From NCBI GenBank assembly GCA_029953675.1, contig JAMWBK010000007.1, forward strand, positions 1,364,001-1,428,000: a DNA stretch of 64,000 nucleotides. Direction: 5' to 3'. Of this stretch, positions 19,200 through 30,449 are shown piece by piece (position 1 is the stretch's first letter; each line of letters opens with the position of its first letter). Both the position numbers and the translations under genes were made by a program. This DNA is from Rhodosorus marinus. Its lineage: Eukaryota > Rhodophyta > Stylonematophyceae > Stylonematales > Stylonemataceae. A model generated the notes under the pieces. It saw only the letters and a program-made list of their open reading frames with translations, was not told where the DNA came from and made no database searches.

Positions 19200-22100
19200 T
19201 CCCCGAACTATAACACAAACCTTCTTGGCAATTTCTGGATCTCAAAAGCGAAAGAAAACCACCTGAAAGCCAGAGCTGACTAACACACTGCAAGCTCAAA
19301 CATTACAAAAACAAAGAAATTCCCTTGAACGTCTCCTTCATCCTTCATCTTTTCAAAAAAAATGTCAAGGCTACCTTCGTCCGGGTACATGTTCCGTCCG
19401 TCCCGATGCACTCGCAGTGGACACCCACCCACTTCGTTCTTACAAATTCTCTTTTCTTCCTAACGAGACGTTCCAACCTTCTTCCTCTCTCGCCCCCAAA
19501 AGAATCTCACCTTCCAAGCCACCCAAAAGCTGAGACCCATAATTTATTCCTATTCGTGTGGGAATATTTCAATAAATGCCTCGTAGTGGAACTCCTATCT
19601 CAACCCGCAGAACCGCTCTTTTCAACCCAAACCCGCACCCCTTGGGACAACGCTTCTCAACTTGGAACTTGATTTTGGTACTTTCAGAAGGGGGAAATAG
19701 ATATTCCTCTAGACCCATATTTGTTCGAACAACACCCAACCCCCCCCTCCTTGGTTCCAATTTTGACGGAGAGTTTAAGAGACCCCCGTTGACTACAAAC
19801 AGCTCGTTTCAACCATTTTTATTGTAGGAAATTTTTGTTGCCCACACGAGATTATGCCCTAAGGAGACAGGCAGCAGTTCCATGTTGTACTGGAAAACAA
19901 CAAATGGTAGGTGTTTTTTTATTCAATCTAGAGGACAGGCAGGAAATACAGCATAATATTGTGTATCCAATTTTCTCTCTTCATATTATTGAAGCAATTC
20001 GGATAAATCTGCTCTCCACTCTCAACCTGTCTCCTTTCTTCTGTCCAGCTGAATTTTTGGTCCTGGCTGCCTAAGGGGGGGTCGTACGGAAACCCTGAGT
20101 AGAGGTCAAGGTTCTTGCTTGTGAACAGACCATTTTCAACATGAACTCCCAAGCCGGGAAGAACGAGCACATTCGTCGTACATTTTTTTGATATCGCACA
20201 TTTTGTTTTGGAATCTGAAATCGTTGCGGTGGCTTTTAACCCTAAGCCTTTTAGATCGAAGCCCAACTACAGGCTGGGGTTTCTGAAGATTTAACAAAAC
20301 AAAAAGTAGCTTTGGGCAAAAATTCTACTGCCAACCGAGTTCTTTAGGCTCCAAAACAGGCGAGCATGTATTCCGAGAGTTCTAACGAAGCACTTCCCCT
20401 TTCTCGGGATTGCAGATAAAAAAATAGCTGACCACCAAAAACACGCGCTTCTTACACTTCAGGATTTCTAGCAGATGCTCATTGGCTAATCGATGCTCGA
20501 CGAGAACCGGCCCAGAAATCCATCAAGGCTTGTGTATCTGTTACGATGGACCAACAGGTCGTACTACCATGAATCATGTATTTGAGAGTTTCTAACTGCA
20601 TTTTCTTGGTCGTGGCAAAACCCAGCGACGCTTTGGGTTGAAGATTTCATTATTTTGGCTTTCTTCTCTGAGTTTGAGAAGTTCCAAAACGTCGCAGCTC
20701 ATGCAGTCCGGTAAGTCAAATCGCAAGTTGCAAGGCTCTGATTGGCACGCCAATCTTTTTTAAGTTTATTTTTGGGGTGTGACATGGATCTACCAATCAG
20801 TGGTTCTTATCCGAATGGAGCAACCCACGACACTAATCTTAGGTAGGTTCTAAATCTTCCAAAAACAATGGATTTTCTTCCCCCCCAACAAGTTCGGTTT
20901 TTTTTTTGCGTGAGTTCTCTTGATTCGTTCGATATCAGTTTTCGCCGAAGAAATTGAGTTGATTTGAGAAAGTACAAGAAGTGATTGCTCAATGGCTCCG
21001 GCTTTTACTGTTGATTCACATGGAGTTGCCTCACCTCTTCAAACCTCCCTTCTGCGGGGAACGATCTCAAGTCCACTGATCAAGAATTTGCCGCGGGGGA
21101 TAGTATGGGGACCCTCTTTCCTTTGTGAGCGCGGAGGCCGTAACTGTGTGATAAACAGAAACGAAAAACCATTACTTCGATCAATCCGAATACCAACTTC
21201 AATCCCACATCCACCCCTGGACACTGAACGAGTTTCTGGATTTCTTCTTAAGGGGGCGGAACTGGGTGTGGCTTTGGAATCTGTGAAAACGTATCTGGTT
21301 TACTTTTGCGCAACACGGGTTGTCGAATGAACGTGCTTCTTGTCGTGAAGGCATGGGTCCAATCTCAGCTGAAATGGTGGTGACGTTGACTTGTGGAGGG
21401 CCTCATTGTTCTCCACGTTTGAAATGCGTTTATTCGGAGAAAACGAATTTTTGACAGAGCCGTTGTTCCTTACGTAAGTGCAGGTGGTTCGGTTTCTCTC
21501 AACCTGCTTAGATGGGTAGAGAACAAACGAGTTTTGGAGGGCTTCGCCAATGTCTCGAGAGGGGTTGTCCGGTATGAGGAAGATATGTTATGAAATTTTA
21601 GTAATCTAGACTAATTACTCCTCCTTGAACAGAGTTCATTAGTAGTGTTTAGTAATAGCTAAAAATGCACAGCCTTCGTAGGAGAGGCTGCAATGCTTCA
21701 GGAGAATCCTTGGAGATATTTTCAGAAACCTTTCGAAAGCGGAGGAGTACCGGCTGGCAAGGGATCCGAAAGTCGCGGAAGCTTTAAAATAGGGCCAGCT
21801 GGTTTCCGCAGGAGCGGCCTTGAAGAGGGTTGGAGCGGCAGCCGCTGTAAGAGGTATTTTCGAATCGGTTGGCACTTGCGTACTGAGGCTCTGTGTGACT
21901 TGTTTAAATATTCACATCATGCATAATTATCTGGTAAGCGAGTTTGCTCTCCCCTAGAGCTGTGCAAACACGTTTGGTTGTGCTCGAGCGAGCGCTGGAA
22001 TATCTTTCGGCTTGGGTTTGGCCCTGTTAGCGCACTAACTTTGGACGCATCCTCTCGCTGTGAGTGGTCGGTATGCCTCTACGAACGAGTCCTGTTGATG

Positions 22101-22715
22101 TTTGTTTTGTACAGGAGCGGCTGACGACCAAATTCGTTCAAAGTGCACCGAAGCCAATGCGCTTAACTGAGGACGGCAGGGGTCCATGCAGTCATCCCGC
22201 CTACAGGAACTGGAAAAGCATAGGATTGTTCTCCCCCTCCAAAAAAGCGAGGATCCCGCAGAGACACCACAAATGGGCATCGCAGAACTTTTCTCGAGAG
22301 CGAACCACCTGCACTTACGTAAGGAACACCGGTTCTGTCAAGAACCGATAACCGGCGAACATCCTAGGTACCCTTGATCAGATATGGCTGGCACACGGCA
22401 TCACCCATAGCTTGGGCGTGCATCTTCCATACGAAACAACAACAGCTGATTTGGGTTCATTCGACAGCACTCCCGGTAACATACTGAGAGCTCTCTTATG
22501 ATCAATAAGTGATCCCCAGACCTCGACCCTGGAGGGTAGGTCTGATCGGGCCAGACGCGTCTGGCACCAATTGTGGATGTATTCCAAATCAAGAATATGT
22601 ATGACCATTTTGAGTTCATCAGTGACCGACTAAGTTTTCGTTTATCATATTCACAAAACTTAATGAAAGAGCGGGATACGAACGTTTTTAATCTAGCAGA
22701 TGCCGGTATATAATC
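19200..22715. other. Gene-poor interval with one doubtful ORF
   Basis: No recognisable gene. A minus-strand open frame at 19928-20266 (112 codons; contains FDLKGLGLKATATISDSKTK and HVENGLFTSKNLDL) has slightly protein-like composition but no homology I recognise. Short open frames near 21640-21920 and 22035-22350 are not convincing. The interval is AT-rich with scattered homopolymers. Confidence 0.35.
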
Positions 22716-22717
22716 TA

Positions 22718-23294
22718 TTAAGGTTGTCATAGTCCGTCCGATAACGTTTATCGGACGCGTGGTCTTAGCTCTCAGATTTGTACTTGGATGTTGCTCTTTT
22801 GATTCAATGGTTTTTCTAGTGGATACAACTATGGCAAAATAGTAGAAACTTGTCCATTGTAAAAAAACAGACCCGATTGCCCCGTCCGATGAACGTGTCC
22901 GACAAATCGTCCGATATTCAATCAATGTTGATCCAATAGTCAATCATATCCGGACCAACCATTGACCCATGATTACTTCTTTCGGAGCTCTCTCACATCA
23001 TGAACCATGATTGCCTACCGGGCCTATCGTATGATGAATTACGATTACTTCTGGAATCAACAGGCTGTCATAACAATGGTTAAAAGGTGGCTGCGACTTT
23101 TTGGAGTAGAACGAGCGTTTTGGAAATGAGTCTAAAATATCGGCAGGTTTATCGACGAGGCCTATTATTTTTTTTCTATTCAGGTTTGATAAACTTATGC
23201 GGACGGAAGTCCATCGCAAATGAACATTATTATTTCCAAATTCAGGTCCGATATTTATCGGACTTTTTTTATCGGACGGAGTTGACAACCCTAA
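22718..23294. mobile_element. MITE-like element, copy 1 (577 bp)
   Basis: The ends are TTAAGGTTGTCA (22718) and TGACAACCCTAA (23294), which are terminal inverted repeats. They continue inward as GTCCGTCCGATAA and TTATCGGACGGAGT. The body carries further CCGATA/TATCGG words in inverted orientation, so the whole can fold on itself. It has no coding capacity. The copy at 47465-48083 has the same ends and a homologous interior (GTCCGATATTCAATCAA, then GACCAACCATTGA and ATCATGATTACC-like words). TA or TTA at the boundary suggests a TA-type target duplication as in Tc1/mariner or Harbinger MITEs. The superfamily is not decided. Confidence 0.75.
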
Positions 23295-23689
23295 ATATAT
23301 GTCCGACTAGGATTGTCCCATCACATTTAACTTCGCTTTTATTAGCGGTACCGGCAAATGCAAAAACTACCCCAATTTCGAGGATTCTTGAAGTAATTAC
23401 CGGTAATCAACGGTACTATCGGTGATTGGCGGAAATTTTCAATATCGGTTCTAACGACCCGAAGGCGTTGAAAAGAAACGCCTGCCAGAAAATTATTAGC
23501 GCGCAGAGTTAGACCACCCAAATGGTGACAAAATCAACGTTTTCCCACCACCCCAAACCGTAGCGAGAGTCCACCTTTTTCCTTAGAAGGATGGGAGCTT
23601 TTGGCCGGTGTGCCAGCCGAAGCACTCGATGACCACATGGCCAGACTCTTAGAACAAAAGGTATATGGGCAAACAATGTCTTTCGCCTA

Positions 23690-24640
23690 CGTGACTCTTT
23701 TTTGTTGCTTGTCTTGGAGTGAGTATCCCTCACTAGTATGCCACAAGCTTGGCTCATAGAGGTCTCGCAGGGTTTCCTCCAACTCTTCTAAGTCACCTCA
23801 GAGTCTATACGTATATGTGTTGCTTCTACACGTCTGTTTCTATCCAGGTTGTGCACGTTCATAGTCGCCATCACACGTTTCAGGGACATGTGCTGGGATG
23901 AGAACTCGGTTAGGAACCCTAGCAAGTCTTGGTTACGTAATCCACATATCCAGGTCGTCGGACCGTAGTCGATGTCCAGCTCGAACAGACCATTTCCTAA
24001 AATCCCCCCTCATCCCATGTGCCTCCGCGTTACTGCCAGCAATTAGCGATGACGAGTTAACGCTGTGTGAATTAGCTTTTTCTGAAATTGCTGGCCACCT
24101 GGTATTCTGTAGGAACCTACCCAAACGGGTAATTTCTCAACTCCTCATGCTCTTGCACGTACCGTACGCAACGTGTACATGCTTCGGCAACGCCTTGCCA
24201 CTCCCGTTATTCCATTTTGAGGCATGATTGATTATCATCGTAAACGGTCGTCGAGGTCGTCTCGAGCCCAACCTCGGTGATTAGTTGGTTCTTCCATCGG
24301 AGAATGCGGAATCCGTCTGCTACTGCAACTAATTCTGCCCCCGCTGTGGATGTAGCCACCGTCCGTTGCCTTCGACTTGCGTACGGTAAGAGACAATTCT
24401 CTACAAAAACCACGAAACCCGTTGTGGAACGGCGAGTCGTACCAAAACCCCACGACGCATCCGTAGACAGGACCAGGTTCTGTTCCAGATTCAATCGGAG
24501 CTCGAAACCAAACTCGAGTGTACCCTTCAAGTACTTCAAAATCCGTCGCGCAGCGACCTAATCTTCTCGTCTAGGAACGTGCATGCGCATCACCAGTGCG
24601 CGAACCGCCGAGAAGATATCTGGCCAAGTTCGGTGAGCAA
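23690..24640 (-). mobile_element. 5'-truncated copia fragment (RNase H and 3' region)
   Basis: On the minus strand, the end of the reverse transcriptase (RRILKYLKGTLEFG at about 24545) runs into an intact RNase H (24539-24207) with VLSTDASWGFGTTRRSTTGF and STAGAELVAVADGF. A 3' region homologous to 13013-13560 follows. It is closely related to the element at 13-17 kb but less decayed in RNase H. It breaks off near 24640, so it lacks gag, integrase and the RT core. Confidence 0.8.
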
Positions 24641-24864
24641 CAAAACTATGACTTCCGGTCGACCACAGCGGATAACCATTACAAGGGGTTGGAATATTGA
24701 TTGAATTTAGCGATTGCTGCGATATTGACTGATACTCTCAAGAGATCCTTGCAATTCTTGCAGATTCGACATGTTCGATGCAGTCGAGCAGAATTCGATT
24801 ACCGTTTATTACTGGAACGAACACCACTTTTCATATATGTGGCGTATCGACGCTACTTTGATGT

Positions 24865-25045
24865 TTGGAGGGCACGCGACGAAGCTCGCGCCCCCCAACG
24901 GTCTTTTTTTCCCCTTGGGGTTTTTTCTTTCAGCCTCCGATTAATCAAATTCATTCATTCAGTATCACAGCTCGTCGCCTGGTACCCCTGGTCATTGAGG
25001 GCTTTTGGGTTAATGGATTTCGTTGGTTCTCGTTGAATCCTCCCG
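24865..25045 (+). repeat. Dispersed ~350-bp repeat, copy A
   Basis: It contains CTTTGATGTTTGGAGGGC, the T-run/CCCC-TT-GGGG/T-run hairpin region, CAGCCTCCGATTAATC and a CATTCATTCA tail (24953-24963). A head-like segment follows at once (CTCGTCGCCTGGTACCCCTGGTCATTGAG, 24971 onward). The same order, tail then head, occurs at 27470-27500, so copies can lie head to tail. Confidence 0.6.
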
Positions 25046-25645
25046 AAGCTTGTCAGGGCAGCAAGGCTCTCACATATCCCTCTTGAGGTCGGTCAGCTTC
25101 CGGTTACAAATGTTTTCTCCAAAAGAACATCGAAGTTTGTGAGAAAAACGTTTTTGTGCTACGAGCACTGCGGCCTAAGAAAGCAGTTGTACGTATCCCC
25201 GATTGAGGGCCGGGCCGAGGATGCCTGTCCAGCAACTTACCCCGAGGCTGTGCAGGTTTCATTCGTCGCGCTAAAGTCATAGAGGCGCTGTCGGTTTCTT
25301 TGCACCGCTAGATCCAACCAGGGCTAAGGAGACCCGAGCCGAGCAAACGCATTGAATCGAACATCACGGCGTTGATGTTCTTCAATATTTACGACCTTCA
25401 CCTTCAGACAAAGTGTTTATGTTCAGTCCGAGACTGCGGTAGCGGTCCTCGGGACAATGATGGGCGGTGTAGAGACTAGGCTTAGTACTTTCGTGAAAGA
25501 GTGAATAAAATTCTTTGAGCTTATTGTTGTTGTTTTGAAATATTTTAACGTAAAATTGTCTTTGCAAGGATCCTCAACAGGAGCTGAGGTTGTGTGCTAT
25601 ATACATTTTGTACAATGGCTATTGGTAGCGGGGGCTATGGACAAT

Positions 25646-26212
25646 TCAGACCCGGACGGCAAACGATTGACTGACAGCCGTTGAGAAGACGGCAGGGGAA
25701 CTGACCAGATCGTTCATCATCAGCGCCTTCTCCCGCAAAAATTCTTCGGTGCTCACAGACATCCTGAAGCCCAAGAGCGAGAGCATGCTGACCTCTAGCC
25801 TGTTGATTTCTTCAAGTCCGGCCATGCCGAAGATCTGAGCCATGTAGTCGTTCGCATAGTGCTCATCGTCATGGAATTTCAGGGCGATAAGCGTAGCCGT
25901 AGCGAACAGTTTCTGCACGTTCATATGCGTCAGCCTATTGTCTCCATTCAATCTTTGGATTCTCCTCAAGTAGATAAGAGCCGTCACGAACACAGAGTCT
26001 GAGCAATCGAGGTACTCATAAAGCCGCTCTACGTAGGCTGCGATAGAAATCGAACCCTTCGTCCTCAACGAAAACTCCTCGGGAATCGATCCAGGTCCTA
26101 CTCCACCACACCTGTTGCACTCCCACTCCAACGCCTCGCACACAGCATTGATCAGCTCTGTGTCAGTCAGAGGCAAGTACTCCTCATCTTCAAATGAAAT
26201 AGACAGATCCAT
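25646..26212 (-). CDS. PHO80/U-type cyclin
   Basis: A 188-residue protein in one exon. The start at 26212 (MDLSISFEDEEYLP) is preferred because a TATA-like TATATATA lies about 95-102 bp upstream and the longer open frame would run into it. The cyclin box spans about residues 55-165: SISIAAYVERLYEYLDCSDS, FVTALIYLRRIQ, LTHMNVQKLFATATLIALKF, MAQIFGMAGLEEINRLEVSM and LLGFRMSVSTEEF. This is the compact PHO80-like (P/U-type) cyclin pattern. From family knowledge these partner a Pho85/CDKA-like kinase in nutrient, phosphate or polarity control. The actual partner is not in this window. The upstream 80 bp is purine-rich on the coding strand. Confidence 0.85.
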   Translation of the reverse strand: MDLSISFEDEEYLPLTDTELINAVCEALEWECNRCGGVGPGSIPEEFSLRTKGSISIAAYVERLYEYLDCSDSVFVTALIYLRRIQRLNGDNRLTHMNVQKLFATATLIALKFHDDEHYANDYMAQIFGMAGLEEINRLEVSMLSLLGFRMSVSTEEFLREKALMMNDLVSSPAVFSTAVSQSFAVRV

Positions 26213-26306
26213 CGTGTTTCTTCCAATTACCTTCTTCCTAAATTCAAAGAATTTCTTAGCTCTCCTGCTTCCAAACCTCCCTTCCTTCTTAACTCTCCTC
26301 GATGCG

Positions 26307-26314
26307 TATATATA
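26307..26314 (-). promoter_or_regulatory. Candidate TATA box for the cyclin gene
   Basis: TATATATA in GAGGTATATATACGCATC on the minus strand, 95-102 bp before the ATG. A purine-rich presumed 5' UTR on the coding strand follows. Confidence 0.5.
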
Positions 26315-26329
26315 CCTCAACTCCTACAG

Positions 26330-27465
26330 CGCGGACCGTAACGCATATCCCGGACAAAAACAGGAAAATGATATCCAGTTGGCTAAGCCGGCAGTACTCG
26401 TAACTCCGCTCATTGACGTGAAGCATACATATGCATATCTATCTTGCCATTTCCTAACGCATACCGCCCCATGAACACCAACCACAATTCGCTGCGCAGC
26501 CATCTGCCCGTATGGTAGTAGTCCCCCATCGACCAATTTCGTTGTTCCCTTTGCCTGCACTGAAATTCACAACAGCGCCAAGGAAACAAGGAGTACTGAG
26601 CGAAGCAAACATCAGCAAATATGCCAAAAACACTCAAAAAAGAACAATATCCAAAAATAGAACCCCAAGAGATCCCCTATTCACAAACAAGTCGAAATCT
26701 GAGCGCTGACAAATCGAAACCCGAAAATAGATTTTCTGCTAAAAATAGTTTCCAACTTACGAACGCAGCTATATTGAAACTAAATAAGGTTCGAAATCGT
26801 GATTTGATTTGTTCTTATCCCGTATTCTGATTCTTAATTGGTTGGAAGACAGTAGAATGACTTAATCAATCATTGTACCTGTCCAACAGGATCCGACTTC
26901 ATCGGCATTGGGTGAATCAATGGGCGGTTTTTTGGCTCGGAAAGGGCGTGAACTGTGGTTAGCGCATTTGTCTGGAGGAACGTTGTTGTTGTGCGGCGGC
27001 GAGTGAGCTATTCGAGAGGAAGCTGTACTGGTTGAACAACGCTCACAAATTTGTTTTCGAGATTGACGTTGAGTGAACTATGTTGCGTCGGCAATCGGGA
27101 AGGATGAAGGATTGGTGATTAGGAGGAGGTTGTGACATTGTGGGAATGCTCACGCCAGGTTCTTGCATTGGCGGTAGCCAGGTCAGAGTAATCACGCCTA
27201 GATATGTTTGTTAACACATGCCTTCAATTCAAAGCACAAAGACAGCCAAAGAGACTGGCAACACAAAGCAAATTCCCTGTGCTTGTACGGGGCCTGTGCA
27301 ACCCGCCCTTGCACGTTCATGAGACTTCTTTGCTTCGAGAGATACCAATCGAATTATGCCTGAGTAGACGGACGTGCTATGTTAGTAAACGAACACCATT
27401 TTCGGGGCTTTTCGATACAAAGTGGATGAAAAATCAGTGACAACTCATATACTATCAATTCATTC
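26330..27465. other. No gene recognised
   Basis: About 1.1 kb with only short open frames. The region 26880-27160 is G/T-rich on the plus strand. No repeat match to the rest of the window was noticed. Confidence 0.4.
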
Positions 27466-27469
27466 GAGC

Positions 27470-27900
27470 TTCGGCTTTATAGCTCATCGTCTGGGTACCC
27501 TTGGTAATTTAGCGTTTTGATTTTACGGATTCCGTTGGTTCCCTTTGGCTTCGCGAATTTACTGCAGGCGCCCCAACCGGCTTTCCTCGTTGTTAACTCG
27601 TTTGAGTTTCATGTTGTTGCGAATGAGCGCGGTTTTGATGTTGGAGGCACAGATCTCCGCCTTCAGGAGCCGCTTTTTGTCCCCTTTTTTGGTTTTTGTC
27701 AGTCTCCGAATAAACACGTTCATCCAGTCATTACATTACACACGTACTATATCCTGCAGAGGATCATTCACACGAAGTGGAACACTCCACATGGGCTTCT
27801 CATTATTCCTGGGGATTCGGGCTTCGGCTTTGGCGCATCGCCTAGTACTTTTGGTCATTGAGTGTTTTGACTTGGATGACGTGAAGCAGGTCTTCCTTTG
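27470..27900 (+). repeat. Dispersed repeat, tandem copy B (period about 352 bp)
   Basis: The head GAGCTTCGGCTTTATAGCTC starts at 27473 and a second head, GGGCTTCGGCTTTGGCGCAT, starts at 27822. Between them lie TTGATGTTGGAGGCAC, a T-rich stem region, CAGTCTCCGAATAA and a CATCCAGTCATTACATTAC tail. This shows the full unit: head of about 100 bp, TTGGAGGC...GTCTCCGA core, and CATT-rich tail. Read on the minus strand, a 57-codon open frame contains MNVFIRRLTKTKKGDKK and CASNIKTALIRNNMKLKRV. The equivalent reading at copy E is similar, so a coding origin is possible but unproven. Confidence 0.6.
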
Positions 27901-28186
27901 GTGTCGATAACGGCTCTCTTTCTTTTGGGCCTCTGCTGCAGAAGTCGAAGTGTGAGGTACATGTTGCGACTATTGACACCCCCCGATTGGTAAACCGTTC
28001 ATGGCAGGATGTCCAGCATGTGCGTGCGAGCCATCTGACAATTGAGCAAAATGGTAAACGAGTTTTGCCACGCATTCGGAACCTCACCCTGTGGCGAAAA
28101 GTTGTTTCTGCCGCGGATGTCTCAGATGAGCGTCCGCCCTCCAGCTCCCCGGTCGATTACAACATCTACTCTCCCAGGAGACTAAC

Positions 28187-28850
28187 CACCGCGCTTTTGA
28201 GGCACTCGTGGACAGTTCTGAGCACTCGAACGAGTTTCGGGCGGGCGTTGGCGCTCATCTGCAGGATTGGGTGCTGGCTCCTGGATTCGTGATTTACCAC
28301 GTGAGGGTCGCCATTCTCTCAGAGCACCAGAGATCCATTTGCCGTTCTGCGCACAGTCAGAAGGGTATTCAACAACTTTTCCATTGCCGTTCTTCCACCG
28401 GCAACTGGGCTCTCCGACAAAACAAGCTTCGAGAAGAGCTAGACGAACACCTCCAAAAGTGTCGCTTAAGCGATACCAGCGTAGAACCTGCGTAATTTGT
28501 ACTGCACGTCCACTGCGTCCGGACGTCGTAGTCCGAAATTACCGCACTGCCGAACAATATGTAGTTGACGTGAAATATCCCGTACCCTCTCTGGCTCGAC
28601 AATATGTGACAAGAACAACTTGCTCTGACATCCGCATCTAGTTCATTGGGGACACTGGCGTACGCCAGTGTCCGAGCTGAAACTATCAAGCGGGCTCACT
28701 ACTGAGAGGCTCTGGGAGATCACAATGATTTTATTATCGTGCCTTGTATTGTACAGGCATTTGGACGGCCTGGGAAGGCGGCAACAGAATTTCTTGCGGA
28801 AGTTACGCAACATCTTGAGCGCAAAGGTGAGCCTTTGGGTTCGGTGAAGG
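28187..28850 (+). pseudogene. Retroelement ORF2 C-terminal nuclease-like domain (distant copy)
   Basis: A plus-strand relic in three frames. FRAGVGAHLQDWVLAP (about 28230) corresponds to the small-residue helix of the 8.1-kb copy. Then come RPDVVVRNYRTAEQYVVDVK (28520-28580) and NDFIIVPCIVQAFGRPGKAA (about 28728-28790). The order of the PD, DV and xFGRxG blocks is that of the PD-(D/E)xK-like domain at 1.6, 7.1 and 8.1 kb, but identity is low. This therefore represents a different subfamily. Frameshifts lie near 28495 and 28650, and no RT is attached. Confidence 0.5.
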
Positions 28851-29035
28851 CATGATTCAATCGTAAGCTCTGGCCCGGTATTTTCCAGTCAAATTTCAAT
28901 GCGATGGCACGCGATGCATCTCCAAACAATATTTTTCCCTTAGAATCTAGTTTGCCATCCCGTCAAGGGGTTCTCCTGACGTGGTTTACTGACCTTAACC
29001 TTACATCCTCTTTGTCTTAGCGTTCTTTTGAAAAG

Positions 29036-29310
29036 AATGAATGTTCTTTAGCGCCACAGTCCGCGGTACGCGCCAATCGCCTGGAACCCTTTGGGTGTCA
29101 CGCTGGATTCCGCTGGTCCCCCTAGTCCGGGAAGTGTTCTGTGAGCGCCCGGCCGGCTCTCTCGCTGTTTACCTATTGAGTTTCCAGTTGTGGTGTTGAG
29201 AGCTGCTTTTGATGTCGGGGGCATGTAAAGCTCGCCCATATTGAACGTCTTAATGGTTTTTGTTCCCATCGCTTTTTTTTCCTGTCTCCGAATACACGCA
29301 TTCACCATCC
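29036..29310 (+). repeat. Dispersed repeat, copy C
   Basis: The head-like CGCCTGGAACCCTTTGGG (29080) and GCTGGATTCCGCTGGT lead to TGCTTTTGATGTCGGGGGCA, T-runs and CTGTCTCCGAATACACGCAT plus CATTCACC. It is diverged from copies A and B. The first 30 bp (TAGCGCCACAGTCCGCGG) resembles 12127-12145. Confidence 0.5.
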
Positions 29311-29319
29311 TTGGTTGGA

Positions 29320-29880
29320 GGCAGCCACTGGCATCTGGTCAGACGATCACCATTCATACTCTGACACGGGTCCCTTTACTCTTTATCCAATGATTTCAGA
29401 AAACTTTTTCATTTGAGAAATATTTTTGAAGGGATAACTTTTCGTCAAATTAGATTCGATCATGTTGGAAGAAGATGTCTCTATTCGGATTGAGACACAT
29501 GTTGGAAGGGTATAAAGCAAGGTTATCGAGCCACTAGGTCGCGTTCATTACAGGGTCTCGGGTGGTGATCAACGTGGAAGTGGCATGGATACTAGATCAA
29601 GTGGAGAGTGACTAGCAAAGCTGTCTTCTGACTTGTTGTGGCATATTTTGGTCAGAAATCACAATGCTTCGCACCGTGCAGGTCGCGGCAGACTGAACCA
29701 ATTCCGGCTTCTATCGAACTCGAGTCGCCCGAAAACCCCTAATGGTAGCCCTACAGTTTCCAGTCGATTGCGTCAAGAGCTTTTAATGATCACGAGTCTC
29801 TGACGGGAACTTAAAGGAGTATAAAGAGTTTCATTTTTCCGGAACCTCAAGTTGGGTCCCCATACGATCATTCGGCAAGA
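29320..29880. other. Intergenic, upstream of the C2 protein gene
   Basis: No gene. It includes the presumed promoter of the next gene, with GTATAAAG at 29819-29826, about 61-68 bp before its first ATG. Confidence 0.4.
29820..29826 (+). promoter_or_regulatory. Candidate TATA box for the C2 protein gene
   Basis: TATAAAG, about 61-67 bp before the first ATG of the C2 protein gene and 76-82 bp before its second in-frame ATG. Confidence 0.4.
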
Positions 29881-29886
29881 CGCAAC

Positions 29887-30441
29887 ATGTATTTGCGCAC
29901 AATGAAGAAGTTCACGATCTTTACGGTACTAGCGGTGATTGGGGCCACACATGCGATCAAGGTCCATAATGAAGTCGATGTAGTCCGTATGAGGGAGCCC
30001 GAGCCGGAAATCGATCCGCCAATCCCCCCCCAGGGAAACCCCTCGGACTACAAGAATTTGTATGTGCGAGTGGTGAGGGCTGTGGGCCTGACTTTAAGAA
30101 CAGAAGGCTGGGGCGCTGGAATGCCTGATCCTTATGCAATCGTCACGGCGTACAGGATGGACGGCCCGCCTATAACAAGACGAACGAGGACTATCGCGAA
30201 CTGGTACAGTCCGTTTTGGAACCAACAACTGCACTTTGGGACTGGGAGGTGGCAGACCTTCAAGGTCGTTATCTGGGATTCAGACGGTTGGGCCAACGGG
30301 GGTGATGATCTTCTGCTAACTACTCCACGGGTCAGCATTGATGCCTTCAAAATCTTAAGTTGCTGTGCAACCAAATCCTTGCAAGACGTTAGCGATCCCG
30401 ACCTCGGGAGAGTGTACGTTGAAACTCAGCTGATCAGCTAA
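29887..30441 (+). CDS. Secreted C2-domain protein
   Basis: A 184-residue protein in one exon. The first ATG gives MYLRTMKKFTIFTVLAVIGATHA; the second ATG (29902) starts the leader directly (MKKFTIFTV), and either may be used. A signal peptide of about 20-23 residues is followed by an acidic/proline spacer (EPEPEIDPPIPPQG) and then a C2-like beta-sandwich (about residues 55-182). Blocks are NLYVRVVRAVGL, GMPDPYAIVTAY, NWYSPFWNQQLHFG, FKVVIWDSDGWANGGDDLL and GRVYVETQLIS. The Asp positions DPY and WDSDG are those that bind Ca2+ in C2 domains. C2 domains normally act in the cytosol on membranes, so a secreted single C2 protein is less usual. Plant and algal secreted C2 proteins exist, but no function can be assigned. 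Confidence 0.75.
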   Translation: MYLRTMKKFTIFTVLAVIGATHAIKVHNEVDVVRMREPEPEIDPPIPPQGNPSDYKNLYVRVVRAVGLTLRTEGWGAGMPDPYAIVTAYRMDGPPITRRTRTIANWYSPFWNQQLHFGTGRWQTFKVVIWDSDGWANGGDDLLLTTPRVSIDAFKILSCCATKSLQDVSDPDLGRVYVETQLIS

Positions 30442-30449
30442 AGCTCCTT

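Noticed and set aside
18615-19213. Overlapping frames inside the secreted coiled-coil gene
   Set aside because: Shadows of the real gene, which has a leader, consistent codon usage and a TATA-like box.
21640-21926. Open frames on both strands with Ala-rich or Gly/Ser-rich composition
   Set aside because: No ATG-started frame with family resemblance. Composition alone does not support a gene.
22035-22608. Several frames with Cys/Trp content resembling retroelement ORFs
   Set aside because: No reverse-transcriptase, integrase or nuclease motif could be found.
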